Positions 1 through 12,200 of a stretch of 64,000 bases of DNA are shown one piece after another. Source of the stretch: Membranipora membranacea (taxonomy: Eukaryota > Bryozoa > Gymnolaemata > Cheilostomatida > Membraniporidae); the NCBI GenBank assembly GCA_914767715.1, contig OU612068.1, positions 2,296,001-2,360,000 on the forward strand, given 5' to 3'. The first letter of the stretch is position 1; each line of letters starts with the position of its first letter. The notes under the pieces were generated by a model that was not told the origin of the DNA, did no database searches, and saw only the letters and a program-made list of their open reading frames with translations. A program made the position numbers and the translations under genes.

Positions 1-865
1 CCTGAACCATTGTCTTCCTTGCTGGAGTTCTCTATCACAAGCATAGAAACCGCTGGCTGGTAGAAGATTAGAACCGTTATCGTCTTTCCTCCATGAACCA
101 GTCAAGTTAACAGTCAGCATAGAGGTACATGGTCCTGGTAGGAGAGAAGAACTGGTGTTATGAGACATTGATTTATCCATAATAAACCGAAGCGGTATAT
201 ATTGAAACAATTATCAGGCTAAGCATACATTAGTACCCAACTTTTGCAACTTTCCCTACACAGTCTCCACCAAACCATAGACAATAAACAATAATCTATT
301 CTTACCTTCAATAGAGGAAGGGCTCTCAGTGGGATTAGGGTCTTGAGAATCGTCCGGGCAGCTTAGCTCATCTCCTATAAAGCCTCTGAGTTGATTGAAT
401 TTGTCAAGAGCTGACTGTCTTCTGTGTCTACTCCCAACACTATCTTCTGTAACAATAAAAAAAAGGAGAACAATTATGTCTATCCAACACAGGCATTATT
501 GTTTAAATAAAGCTGGTTTCTGAGAACAAATATATCTCCGCAACACTTGCATTATTTGCTCAAAGTAATTGGCTAAAAATAACTGTCCATGACAGTGCCT
601 CAAACCATTTTATATTGCTATATATAGAAAGCTTCTAGTATGCAAACAATTGAATTAAAATTAAAACAAAATAAATAGACTCACCTGTGCTATTGATAGC
701 AACAGCTTCACAGTGCTGATCAATTTTATTCATGATTTCGTCGAGTTTCTGGTCCTTGGTCTCCAACTCATTGTGCTTTCTGAGTTCGGCCATGTCTTTG
801 TCTTTGGTACATTTGACAAATGAAACAGCCAACAGCACAACAGCAATTGTCAAATATTTTTTCAT
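1..865 (-). CDS. Secreted protein with possible avidin-like domain, 5' part only
   Basis: Three exons are visible: 865-685, 446-306 and 134 to the window edge. Junction phases agree (phase 1 at both), and donors and acceptors are canonical. The protein starts MKKYLTIAVVLLAVSFVKC, a clear signal peptide, so it should be secreted. A charged, helix-prone stretch rich in Lys and Glu follows, then a Cys-poor linker. Exon 3 reads NLTGSWRKDDNGSNL followed by GFYAC. This resembles the first strand of avidin and streptavidin (L-T-G-x-W-x-N-x-x-G-S), which helps bind biotin; avidin is secreted too. The match is short and has one extra residue, so the family call is tentative. The ATG at 865 was chosen because it begins the signal peptide; an in-frame TTG further upstream is not credible. 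The gene runs off the left edge and the remaining strands cannot be checked. I am sure it is a secreted protein and unsure of the fold. Confidence 0.6.
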
Positions 866-938
866 TGTCGATGATGTACTTAAATTCCTTTGTAACAAAG
901 CAAAAAGGAAAATGAGTTGCGGTACAGATGTACGACGG

Positions 939-945
939 TTTTATA
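939..945 (-). promoter_or_regulatory. TATA box candidate
   Basis: On the minus strand this reads TATAAAA, about 75 nt upstream of the ATG at 865 of the secreted protein. The spacing suits a TSS near 905-915 with a short 5' UTR. Based on motif and spacing only. Confidence 0.4.
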
Positions 946-1726
946 CTATTTACTGGAGAAGATAACACAATAACAGAATATATCTTTGTTGGGTGGCAAA
1001 AACTTTTGAAAAACATCGTTCAGGGGAAAATAACATTCCCTAATTTTGAAGCCACAACCAAAACTTATTCCCAATTAAGGTCTTTCAAGAATCTAAATGA
1101 CTATGTTTTTCTTTTCAAGCCACCATTACAGCTCATTTCACTAGATTTATGAGCAATTCAAGTTCATATTATATGTGAAGTTGCATATAAAAACAAAATA
1201 AGTCAGGTTTTTAATAATTTGGACCAGGCACTTGTTTTTCAAGGATGATCAATTATGAGGAACTGGATATAGTGGTGGGTGAATGGCAATGTCTGCAAAA
1301 TATCTTGTTATCCAGGGTGTCTCTGTTACATGCCCAATATAAGTACAGAAACAGTTGAGAACTTAGGCTTTGGGGTTTGTCATCAGATTGAAATATCACA
1401 TTCTTTATTTTATCTCATTTACAGGTAGCAGCAGCGACGCTTTCTCAAAACTACCCGAGCAAGGCTTTGTACATTGAAAAAAGACTCATGATATGATACC
1501 ACAACCTCGCAGATCATTGGGTTAGAACAACTTAATTAAAATACTGAACTCATATTTTGTCTTCCTTCAATAGACCATTCAGAAAGTGCAAACATAATAT
1601 TAGTTTCATTGACCAATTGACCCTCTCATCAAAAACATTTGAACAAATTGTTAAAAATGTTCCAAACATTGTAAAACTTTCCCTCCCAGAGAATAATTAA
1701 TGATAGTGTAATTATAGACAAAGATA
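946..1726. other. Intergenic, no gene seen
   Basis: No convincing exon or known repeat. A perfect 12-bp unit (gaaaagaggtga) is repeated about three times just left of the caspase polyadenylation signal, near 1747-1776. The rest is AT-rich spacer between the upstream region of the secreted-protein gene and the 3' end of the caspase gene; both are transcribed leftwards. Confidence 0.5.
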
Positions 1727-1732
1727 TTTATT
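1727..1732 (-). terminator. Polyadenylation signal of ankyrin-caspase gene
   Basis: AATAAA on the minus strand, about 185 nt beyond the stop codon at 1915. It is the first such hexamer downstream of the stop. Confidence 0.5.
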
Positions 1733-1914
1733 TCACCTATATGCATGAAAAGAGGTGAAAAGAGGTGAAAAGAGGTTATACCTAGAATGATACAGGTGCT
1801 AAAAAATATCAGCACAACATCTTTGTGTATTTGTGGTTAGAAAAACAGTGTGTAAGAACAACGCCCTAAAAGTCGGCCGAGGGAAACATTTGGTTGGGAT
1901 GAAAATGGAAACCA

Positions 1915-4900
1915 CTAGCTACTATCCGTAGCATGGACATCCAAAATAGCAGGTTTACTGGTTTTGCTTAACATATAGCAGTGATTGGTGTAGACTTTGA
2001 ATTGTGATTTTTCCCGAACTATTCCAGCAATGTCAATAAGGAATGTCAGCAGATCAAGAGATACCACAGCTGTACCTTCAGCCTGCTGACGCTGCCGCTT
2101 ACATGGTGGGGGATAACAGCCATCTTGATCTCGATCTTCATATTTTGAGCCCTCAGTAGAACTGCTTGCGTTAGCAGAAGACTTTCCTTGAGCTAACTTG
2201 ATGAGCTCAGTCAGGTACAATCTCATTTCTTGAAAGACGATGTTATCCCGTGGAGACCTAGACACAATACAAGATAAATATGATTTTGAATTTGAAGTCT
2301 AATTTCAAATCTGAACTTCTGGCTAACAACGCTAGGCTGGGCACAGCAAGATCTTCTGAAGGCTTATAGTGGAATCATATGTTCTTGCCCCCTTTTTTTC
2401 ACCATATTAAGCCTAAAAGGAGGCATCAGGAACTAATTTTTCACACATACATTCCCATTCCTGTTTCAAAGACAGACAACTACAACAATTTCAAATGAAA
2501 AAAAACCTTCCATCCTGATGATTTTTATGACTTTCCCCAACACAAATATAACTGATTTTCAGCTCAAAATTCTGCCACTCTTAAAACCATTTATAATTGT
2601 ATATCAGTTTTAAACCGTGATTTTCTCATAAGAATTGAAGCACTATCAAAATACTGCATCCACAAGGTTGGCATATTTTTAAAACAAGAAACCACATGGA
2701 GATTTATTACAACCTGATTGAATTATGGTTGATGTTATGTATTTATGTATTTGTGGATGGTTATGTATTTAGAGAAATACAAAGTTGAAACTAAAAAAAC
2801 TCACTTGCTGTCAGGAAGAGTTGTGAAATTTACATAAAAGTCGACAGGAACATCTGTGTCTGAACTGTTACTCGTGCAGTATCCCTCCTTCCTCAAACTG
2901 TCTGGTAAAAGTTTTCGAGCAGGAGAAAATGTTGAGGAGCCAATAAGACTGGGTAACTCTGAACATTCGAAAGCCTCGGGTGTGAGATTGTAATCTGTAC
3001 GCCGTGAGCCTCGGCAAAATGACAGGAACACCAGCTAAAAATAACAAGGTACCGAAAATAGTTCATTATTTGCAGGCTTGTGACACAGTCAGCCCTTAGT
3101 AGCCTACGGCCGCGATCCCCATCCCAAACGCCACTAGGGTTGGGCCACTAGGTCTGGCTGTGGCTTGTGATAGTGAGCTTCATGGCTTGCTAGCATTTAC
3201 TCACCCACATTGTTTTACGTATAAGCTCACACCTTTGAATGCAAAAAATTAATTAGAGGTAACTGAAAGCTATCATTGACTCACCAAAACCAGTCAAACC
3301 TAAACTCTAGTTAATATTTAAACTTTACAGACAAATCCAATCGAAATTAACAACTTGCATAGTATATTTTGAACAAGTTGACATGATTTAATGATTTCAA
3401 AGAAAATAAGGGTGAGCTTTTGATTCAATGAAAATAGATAAAAAGTAAATATTTACCAATAAAAAGGAAGTGAAGCAGACAACTCAAGCAAAACAGCTTA
3501 TATTTACATTCACAACATATACACGTATTACTTACATTTATTCAATTTCAATCTTCGAACAAAAAAAATTGAATTTAAATCTGGAGCAGGTTGAATGTTT
3601 GTGCAAATAACTAATGCGAGCTCAGTCATCAACCAATGCAAAATTTACCACACTGACACAACCCACACTGACCTTTGTGGTACCAAGTAGTTCTGTCCGA
3701 TTTAATGCACTAAGCAGGACATGTACAGAACACTGTGAGTTGTCTCCACCAAGGATATTCCCTCTCTTGTCTCCGTGACTCAATACCACTAGCGACACAA
3801 TTTTTGGTGCCTTGGACCTCTTAACACTCGGGAATAATTTGATTGTATTAATCATCTCAGGTGCCGTCAGATCAAACTTCGTTATGACCTGCAGGTAAAA
3901 TATACATCAACACAATAGTCTGAAGCAAAAGACAATTTTCTTCTGAATCCAGCCATTAAGTGAATAAAACCCTCTTTTTACTGGTCTATTGCATTCTATT
4001 CTTTTGGTCTACGGTCAATTGCGGAGAATTGTACCGCTCAATGTGGTTGGTGTATTTTGTGGCGTGAGTGGTTAGGAAATTAAGGTTCCTTGTCAACATC
4101 ACAAATTAATGATAATGGCGTTATACAGCAATGGCATTCAGATGATAATTTTTTTCTTATTTGAGCTGGACAGCTATCAGTTATGTTTTTATATTTGTTA
4201 AGATATCTGCTACACTGGGATCAGAAACAAGGCATATAACAAAAGGAAAACTACCTGAAACTTCAGTTGCTTTTCCAAAACATGACGAATGTCATTATAT
4301 TGGAATTCCCAGCCCGATCGATTAGCCCTGATACATATTATCAGAGCTAAATTCCCACTTTCTTCAGAGCTACGTGGCGGAGGATCCACAGGGCACTGAT
4401 TGATCAAGCCGGGTCTATCGATGAGATGACGGCCCAAAGTTGAGTTGGCTTTTACATGTCTGACTCCTGGTAATGTTCTCAGGCTAGATATAACATCTCT
4501 TGTATCCTGTATGCTGTGGATATCACTAGACACAAATCTAAAATTCAATTCAAGTAAATGTTAAATCATTCGCTGACACTGAGAATCAGTGGTCTCAAAG
4601 AATTATGAACAATATTATTTTGGCATTCATAATGAATCTTTAGTTACAACAAGGTCTTGAAAAATATTTGTAACTTTTCTTTCTGTAAATCTTATTCCAT
4701 ACCAATCAGAACAGATTGATGTGAGAGATGATATCAGATCTAATCAAGTCTTGTCTATGGCCAAAGACTCCGCTTGTTCAAGGAGGGATAAGAGGCAAAG
4801 AGTTGTAAGACACATGGAAAGACACGTGATAAGGTTTCGGGCATAATGATGTTATTTTGTGCTTCACCTGTTTGTCGACATACAGAATTGAGGACTTATT

Positions 4901-7078
4901 GTCAGTTTGATTATGTACCTTTCCAGAGATGACTGACTGAACGCCTCAGACATTATTACCTTCAGTATAAGATAATCAGGACCAGGAGGTAGAACCAACA
5001 TTGACTTTTCACCTCGCTGCTCAATGATGACTACTTTCGGTTTACCGTGAAGTCCAGGGTGGTCCATATGTCTGACTACCTGACGTAGGAACTTTCTATT
5101 CTCTTTTGATTGAAGGTGACAATCTTTCACCCACAATATGTTTCCCTGAAAATATGTGTTATAAACTAAATATTGACCAAAGTTCACTTGATGTACTATC
5201 GATTGAGATTATTCAGCAGCAGCAGCCAGAGGCCCGTCGGGCCGGGGGAGAGTCTGGGGGCTAATTAAACATAAGTCCCTATCGTTACCATTACGATAAT
5301 GAAGGATCATAGAAATGGATTGATCTTGTGGGAAGGAAAATTTAACCATCTTCTTTCAAGCCAATTTGGGAGACCATGTTCAATACTTAGATGCGATTTT
5401 AATTACAAAATACACAACTCGATATCATTATACAACTTACAGGCGTAATGGACTGCTGTTGTTGTCTTTGCTGCGGAATAAAGGACGTGCAAGCGACTGA
5501 CGTTAGTGAATATTCGTTCAGAGCATACATCATTACTTTGAGAAGACGTGGATCAAACTGCAGATTTATACTTTGAGTTTTGTACAGTTGTGCCGTGTAC
5601 AGATCCGAGAAGGTGATTCGCTGTCGGTAAAACTCGTATAATGAGTTTGCATTGGTATTCAAGACAGACTGCAAGAAAGTTTTGTTGATGTCTGATTCAC
5701 TATTAGACTTGCTTATGACATCCCTGCAACTTTTCTGAGTAGCATTGTAGGTGTGCAGGAGATAATTACGCCTCTGAGGGAGAGGTAACCTCATAATATG
5801 GTCAGCAAACTGAGCGACATTATATGTGCCAGCGAGGTAATGCAATGCAGTGTTGCCATATATATCTGGACCAGACATGTCAGTTATATCAACCATATGA
5901 ATGTATTCTCGGAAAATCGGATAGTACTCTTCATACTTGATATGGCGGCAACCCAGATGGAAAGCATTCTGCTGCTGAGTGTTCCGGTGTTGCATTAGCA
6001 TCTTCACCTTGACTGGATTGTTTTCATGAGCTTCGAGGATGAGGCTCATGATATTGGTATGACCACGGTCGATAGCTATAAGAAGTGGTGTGTTACCCTG
6101 CAAATCGGAGGTAAACATGTTCTGATGAGCATTTTCTAAGCTTAGCAAGTGTTTAATTATTTCTAGTCTTCCTTCAGAAGATGCGATGTGGATACAGGTC
6201 TGCCCAATCTTATTTGTGGATGTAAGTAATTGTTCAACAACACCAACTGATGCAGCCGCAGAGGTCAGAGTCTTTGAGATAGCTACATTAGCAGCTTTGT
6301 GTAGTGCTGTGTTGCGTTCCGAGTCAATTTGCAGAAGCAACCATCCTGGTTCATGGTGTTCTGACAGAATGACTTCAACGACATCATATCGTCCCTCTTC
6401 ACAGGCGACATGCAGTGCTGTCTCCCTTTTCTTATTGATACTACTAATGAATGCCTGTCGTCTGCTGCTACATACAGCATTGATCAATAACTTGGCTATT
6501 TCTCCGTAGTCCGTATTGTGTAGAGCAGTATCCCCCCAATCATTCTTCATAAATAAAAGCTTTTGAATATCCACATCTGTCAAGGACAGCAAGCACGCTA
6601 CAACACCGGTTTTCCGATTGCCACAAGCAGTATGTAAGCCTGTTTTGCCATATGCATTAATCATACAAATGAATTTTTCTTTCTCTTTTGGGTTCAATAT
6701 CACCTCAATCATATATCTTGCCACGATACCATTACCAGCACGGTGCAGTGCAGTTTTACCCCATAAATTTCTTACTGAAAGAAGTTCGTTGACTATGCTT
6801 TGTTTTGCTGCAAACTCCATCAGATACCGGATAGTACTGTTTTGCTGCCACCAAGCAGCAGTGTGAACTGCAGTTTCGTTGTCCTCATTCTGAGTGAGTA
6901 GGAAGTCTCTCCGCTTTGCTTCACTAACTACATCTATGAGAAACTTTGCTGTTTGCTCACTTTCTGCATAGTGCAAAGAGGTGTAGCCCTGTTTGTCCTG
7001 TCTCACCACCACAGCCTCGCCATACTTGTCCACAATGCGTTTCTTACGCTCAAAGGTTTCTGTAACCGAGTTTAGCAT
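1915..7078 (-). CDS. Ankyrin-repeat protein with C-terminal caspase (p20/p10) domain
   Basis: Six exons: 7078-5441, 5145-4960, 4506-4255, 3888-3673, 3034-2805, 2257-1915. All junction phases close, giving about 954 aa. Residues 1-546, one uninterrupted exon, carry about ten or eleven ankyrin repeats (TALH and TPL signatures), a protein-binding solenoid. Residues 547-608 form a linker of unknown fold. Residues about 609-954 are a caspase-like cysteine protease: NLALIICIRANR begins p20, VVLSHGDKRG has the catalytic His (about 730), and FLSFCRGSRRTD has the catalytic Cys (about 771), with SFCRG replacing the usual QACRG. VDFYVNFTTLPDSKSPR matches the p10 strand and its S1-pocket Arg. A low-complexity insert (about 850-885) interrupts p10 before its last strands. 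There is no CARD or DED, so ankyrin repeats replace the usual adaptor prodomain. ATG 7078 is used because the frame is closed just upstream at 7099-7097. The catalytic dyad is present, so it may be active; cleavage between p20 and p10 is inferred. Confidence 0.85.
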
Positions 7079-7594
7079 GGCATGTGATATCAACAATTAT
7101 TTCCAATCACAGCCATCTAGTAGTAAAAGTTTGATCCATAGAAATGACTAGACGATGAAGTCCGGAACGAGAATTAGCTCGATTTTTACCATTTCAGTTT
7201 GCAAATGTCTTGGTCCCAAACAAATGTATACCAATCATATTAGTAGATCATAACTATGATAGTACATGATTATGTATGCGTTTAACAGAAAAGTAGCTTG
7301 GGAGTTGTCCTCCTCACGTGTTCAATCCGAACATGCGGGCCGGACAAAATTACTCCTCAGTCTTATATGTTCTCAGTAAAGTGATGTGATGATATGGTTA
7401 TATTTTCTGGGATCAAGGAGTTGGTGGGACGAAGAAATCCTGAAAATGTTTTGTTGGCTAAAGACTTATAAATCACAACAATATAGACATTTAAACTCCA
7501 GCCCAGTTGAGGACAGGAGTAACAAGTAAGAATTATTATTCAAAATTGTTAATACAAACTGTGAACATTTGTCTTTTATCAAGTCGGCACTTAC

Positions 7595-7705
7595 TTCGGT
7601 TGATGACAAAGCATCATAACCTCTATCTGAACTCAGAAGTCGATCAACATTCTTGGCAGCGGGTACCTCTATTATACAACAGTCTGAATCCTCTGAATCG
7701 TCCAT
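7595..7705 (-). other. Possible upstream exon, 37 acidic codons
   Basis: An ATG at 7705 opens 37 codons (MDDSEDSDCCIIEVP...) ending at a good donor, GAA|GTAAGT. DSDCCIIEV resembles a SUMO-interacting motif. It lies about 520 nt upstream of the ankyrin ORF on the same strand, so it could be its first exon. However, the phase (0) does not join the only AG in the following exon, so it may instead belong to a 5' UTR or to an isoform with an unseen exon. Confidence 0.3.
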
Positions 7706-8726
7706 TTTTAGCAAATGACTGATATGATGAAACTGTAGCACTTTATGTTGTACACTCAATGGAAAAAATACCAGAGGTTGCACCACCTTAATTCTACCTA
7801 CTCACAAAAACCAACTTACATGCTTTGTGGAATTATTGATCTTTCTTTTCCATACCATGATTCATAAAATGGATTTACCAGATTTCATAATTGATTCTTT
7901 TGTTTACTCATACATACAGCTCAGATTATTGATTTTTTCTTCCCACAATGGATATTGGTAGGGACCAAGTATAGCCAAACGAGATATACTGTAATATTAT
8001 TAAGTGACCGTATATGATGTTAGTCGGCAAAAGCGCTGACATGCTCTGTTGAAAGAAAGTCGATTATTACTTATCAATGAAAAAACCCATACACAGTTGG
8101 GAGCTACTGATTACAGGATTTTACATTCATTACTACTAATCAATTTCCTTCCGCAACAGGTACAAGCGTGATTCCACCCAGAAAGAATATCTATTAGTAG
8201 AAATCGATGTAAAATACCATTCACAGTAGCTGTCAACTGTATATGGGATTTATTACAGTGGAACAAGTCGGGCTTTTAACTAAAAATGTCTTGTTAGTTT
8301 CGATCATTGGCATTAATGACAGTACAGTTAATTAATATATTTTTCCATAATGACTATTGGAAGGGACCAGGGATAAACCAAACCAGATATTGATATGAAA
8401 TATGATGATCTTATTGTGCCTGTTCACAAAGAAACAATAGTCACCTTGTGGAATCATTAGTCAGCATCAATAACATTAACATCATTGCGGGATATCTTAC
8501 AGTGTATCAGGATTAAAAACATGGTGAGAATACAAGATGGAGGAAAACATAGATCTGCATAGTGCATACAGCTCTACTTATTCCTGGTTACAATGTAACA
8601 ATAATGTCTCAGCATTAGGAATAGAGAAGCATTGAACCACAGCAATTTCACCTAAGGCAAAGGGGAATAACAATTAGGGCACATTTGATCGAAGGGATTT
8701 ACAAGAAACATTGTTGCTTATATTTC
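7706..8726. other. Intergenic, no gene seen
   Basis: AT-rich spacer between the 5' end of the ankyrin-caspase gene and the 3' end of KNL2, both transcribed leftwards. Short motifs recur around 7935-8040 and 8340-8420 (gggaccaag...taaacca...atatga), suggesting old repeat fragments. No coding signal. Confidence 0.4.
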
Positions 8727-8732
8727 TTTATT
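8727..8732 (-). terminator. Candidate polyadenylation signal of KNL2
   Basis: AATAAA on the minus strand, about 540 nt past the stop at 9274. I saw no nearer canonical hexamer. A variant signal closer to the stop would replace this call. Confidence 0.25.
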
Positions 8733-9273
8733 TGGCTTAAACAAGATGTGTAACGTATTTACATGTTAACTATAACAATTATAACCCTGAATCCTATAAT
8801 ATAGAGTATTTTAAAGATATTGCACTGAATATGACGAACATCAATCAAAAGTTGAAAAGTTAAAAAAATCCATAGCCCGAATGTCTGGTAGTGCTGGTAA
8901 CAAATTTAAGGTTAATGAAGGGATTTGTTACAAAGCAACAGAAACCTGGGCTAACATCTGAATTCTACCATAACTGATATTACATTTCTCTTCTTAGTCT
9001 AATTGCTCAGATAATATTTTTTACATCAATTGCCCCATTGTACTGGACTGTTAAAACTGTGTAAGAGAACAGTCGAGAGAGCATTCAGACAATCTCCAGC
9101 TAATAATTATGTTCTTTTCCCTAGATTGATGCAATGCTCGACCCTTTAAAGATGTTTGGGGATAATATAACTAACCCACACTCACAGCATGATTGGTTGT
9201 ATTCTTGTTATCATGACAGGAATTTAACCTCGGCTTGCTACGAGACGTTTCTTTGGCCCTATGTTGGTTCGTT

Positions 9274-12200
9274 TCACTCGTCATCTGCCTCGCTGTAGTA
9301 GTATGATCCTCTCTCATCTACATCTAGTAATAGAAGAGAACAACACGCTGTCATACTTATTCACCTAATAACTCATAAACAGAAAGAGACTGTCTAACCT
9401 AGTAGAGTAGAACACTCCCCGACACATCAATATGCATAGATCAGGAGGAGGCACGGACATAACTAGCAGTGCCAAACAAACATAGAGTGCTGTTAGAGTT
9501 ACAAAATTTCAGACTGTCATCGATTTAATTTATCTACTCATTGGAATATCATCAACGGTGTGAAGCAATATTGAATGTTACATACTGATAAAGTCTTTTC
9601 AAGTCTGTCATTTGGAAGTTACATAGAATTGATAGCACATTTCATAAAACTCTTCATACGAAAATTAAATATCAACCCTCTTTCTTTCTTTCTATTTCTT
9701 TCTATGCACTAGGTCTTATTTGACCGCCCTATTTAACAGGCCCCCTTAAGCTCGGGTGGGTTGTGTGGGGTAGTACCCTATACCTTTGCCCACCGTTGCC
9801 GACTTCTCTTTTTTGGAAGAGGCAGAGGGGGATCCTTATACTGCATGCAAGCATACAGTAGACCTCCTGTATTTTTGGTCCTGATCCGAACAGACCTGGC
9901 CAGGATGAATGGCTTGCCAGTGCCAAATCAGAAATGACAGCCGGCGCCGTGAATCGAACCTGGATCATAAGACCACAAGTCCATACCCTTAACCATCAGA
10001 CCACTCCTGACTCCTAATAGATATGAACAGCTGATAAGAGACATTCTAGTGGGTGTGTGAGCGACATGTGAGATAATTTACACTCTTAGTTCCTGAAGTC
10101 ATCGGAGCTTAGTGCTATCATATCATAACAAGGTCACTCTGATAGGGCACTTATCAATGAAATTTTGTTTCACAATGGATAAAATACTCATATTTCACCA
10201 GCAGTATCTCGCAAACTTCATCACAACTTATTTAACAGGAAGCAATGTCGAGACTCCTGACTATGAAACGACGCACCAGTTTTCCCAGACAGGATAAAAT
10301 ACCTGCTACGCAACGCGATCCATTCTAAAGCTTCTTGATCTTATTAATGTGCCCTACTGACTCTTAATCTATGGAAACAGCATAAGAAGCCATTTGAGGT
10401 TTTCCAATAATTAATAATTTAGTTATTCTCGGATTTTACTGACTAAAAATAGAATTTGGGTCACAAGTGGAGAAAACCATAAATCGCTTTTTCAACCTTG
10501 ACGGTAATATGAATATTTGACATATATATTATATATAAATATATATCTGTGGAGTTGGCATCTAGGTCACATCCATTGAGTGTTATCAGCGATCTTGTTC
10601 ATGAATATTACAGTACTTATTCTAGATTTACCCCCACATACAGTAAGATAAGACTTACCTTGATCCTGATTATCCTCGCTCTCATCAGGGTATCTCTGAA
10701 GCTGTTCTGCTACCCTCCTCACATTGTCATGTGGCTTAGCCCGTGGTCTCATACCATCACCCATACCATGATGGGTGGCCATATGTCTGTCACTCATTGA
10801 TCTTTTACTGCTGTCAGCACGGCCCACAGTCTAAAATTAGATATGTTAAGTAGAGGACAACCATTAAATAGAAAGTTGAATTGTTGCTATTCTTTAACTT
10901 AAACACGTTTAAATCATCAAATTGAGATAAGACAACTCCACAAGTACGTCAGATTCTTAGGAAAATGACTATTTTTGCTATGATGTTCTTTGCATTAATA
11001 GGAGAGGAAGACGCAACGATTTCACAATCACACATGACGTGATGTGACGTGACGTGCGAGTACTGAGCATATGTGGCAAGACACTAAATACTATCTTGGG
11101 TTTGATAAATAGATGAGTTTCCATATCACCAACTTTGTCTGACGAAACAGACCCATTATTACATCAATAGCTGATATAACTATTATTATCAATCCTTAGC
11201 AATTGGTGGAGGTGTGCGGGAGATTGGAAAAGTTGGTCAGATCCTAAATAGACAACTTACCACAGGTCTCTGAACTGCCCATCCACTGTTCATATTCAGG
11301 GACTTCAAGAACCTCTGAGTTTCTTTAGCACTACAAGAAATAAAACAATAACAAAAAACATTAAACCAGTGCTCGGGCTAGCTTGGCTTACAATGAATAA
11401 CCTCAGATCTCGATGCAATTATGAAGCTAAGCTTGGTTTAGCTGCAGTTAATTTCCATGTCACGCATACATACGCAATCGCTAATCAAGTTTTATCAGGC
11501 TAGGATAAAACCTACTCTCACATATGCTGCGCCTGTGTGGTACAGTCACCTACCACAGTATGGGAAAGACCTCATTGAAAGGTATCAAAGTTTGTGTTTG
11601 AGACTTATTTTCCCAGACATAGCTTCCTACACCAAGTGTCACGAAAAATCTAAGATCCGACGATAAATGACGTGTTGAGCAAACTATGCAGTGACTATGT
11701 TTTTAAAGTATTGTCTAACGAGACCCACAGGCTAGACCACCACATGTTCTCATTGGCCTTAAGCACTGAACAGCAAATAAAGTGTGTAAAAAAAAATGAC
11801 TTGGCAGTGAAAAAAAACATTGGATTGCATTCTTTTTTTATGGATTTGAAATACACTGCCCTTTCTTCATGCTATTATATTAAAATAGACAGTTTTCTAA
11901 GCTCTTATTTATGCCTCAATTCGGAGTTGTATTCTCTCCAGTTTGGTACTTTTAACCCACACTGCATAGGAAAATCCTGCTGAAAGAGGGTTATCTTGAA
12001 AGCCGCTTATGTTAGGATAAAAATGAGTTTTGATTCGGAGTCTGCACCATTGAAAACCCTGGGAGACAGGGTTTCTAAATCATTGGAGGCTTGAATGTTG
12101 ATTAATCTTGATTTTAGTGACGAAACTCATGAAAAATTCTGCCAAATTGTCCGTAAAACAGGCAGAAAATGCTATAATTTACTATCCAAAAACTAAAATT

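Noticed and set aside
11457-11983. Host gene on the plus strand
   Set aside because: The sequence matches the C-terminal part of non-LTR RTs and is broken by a stop.
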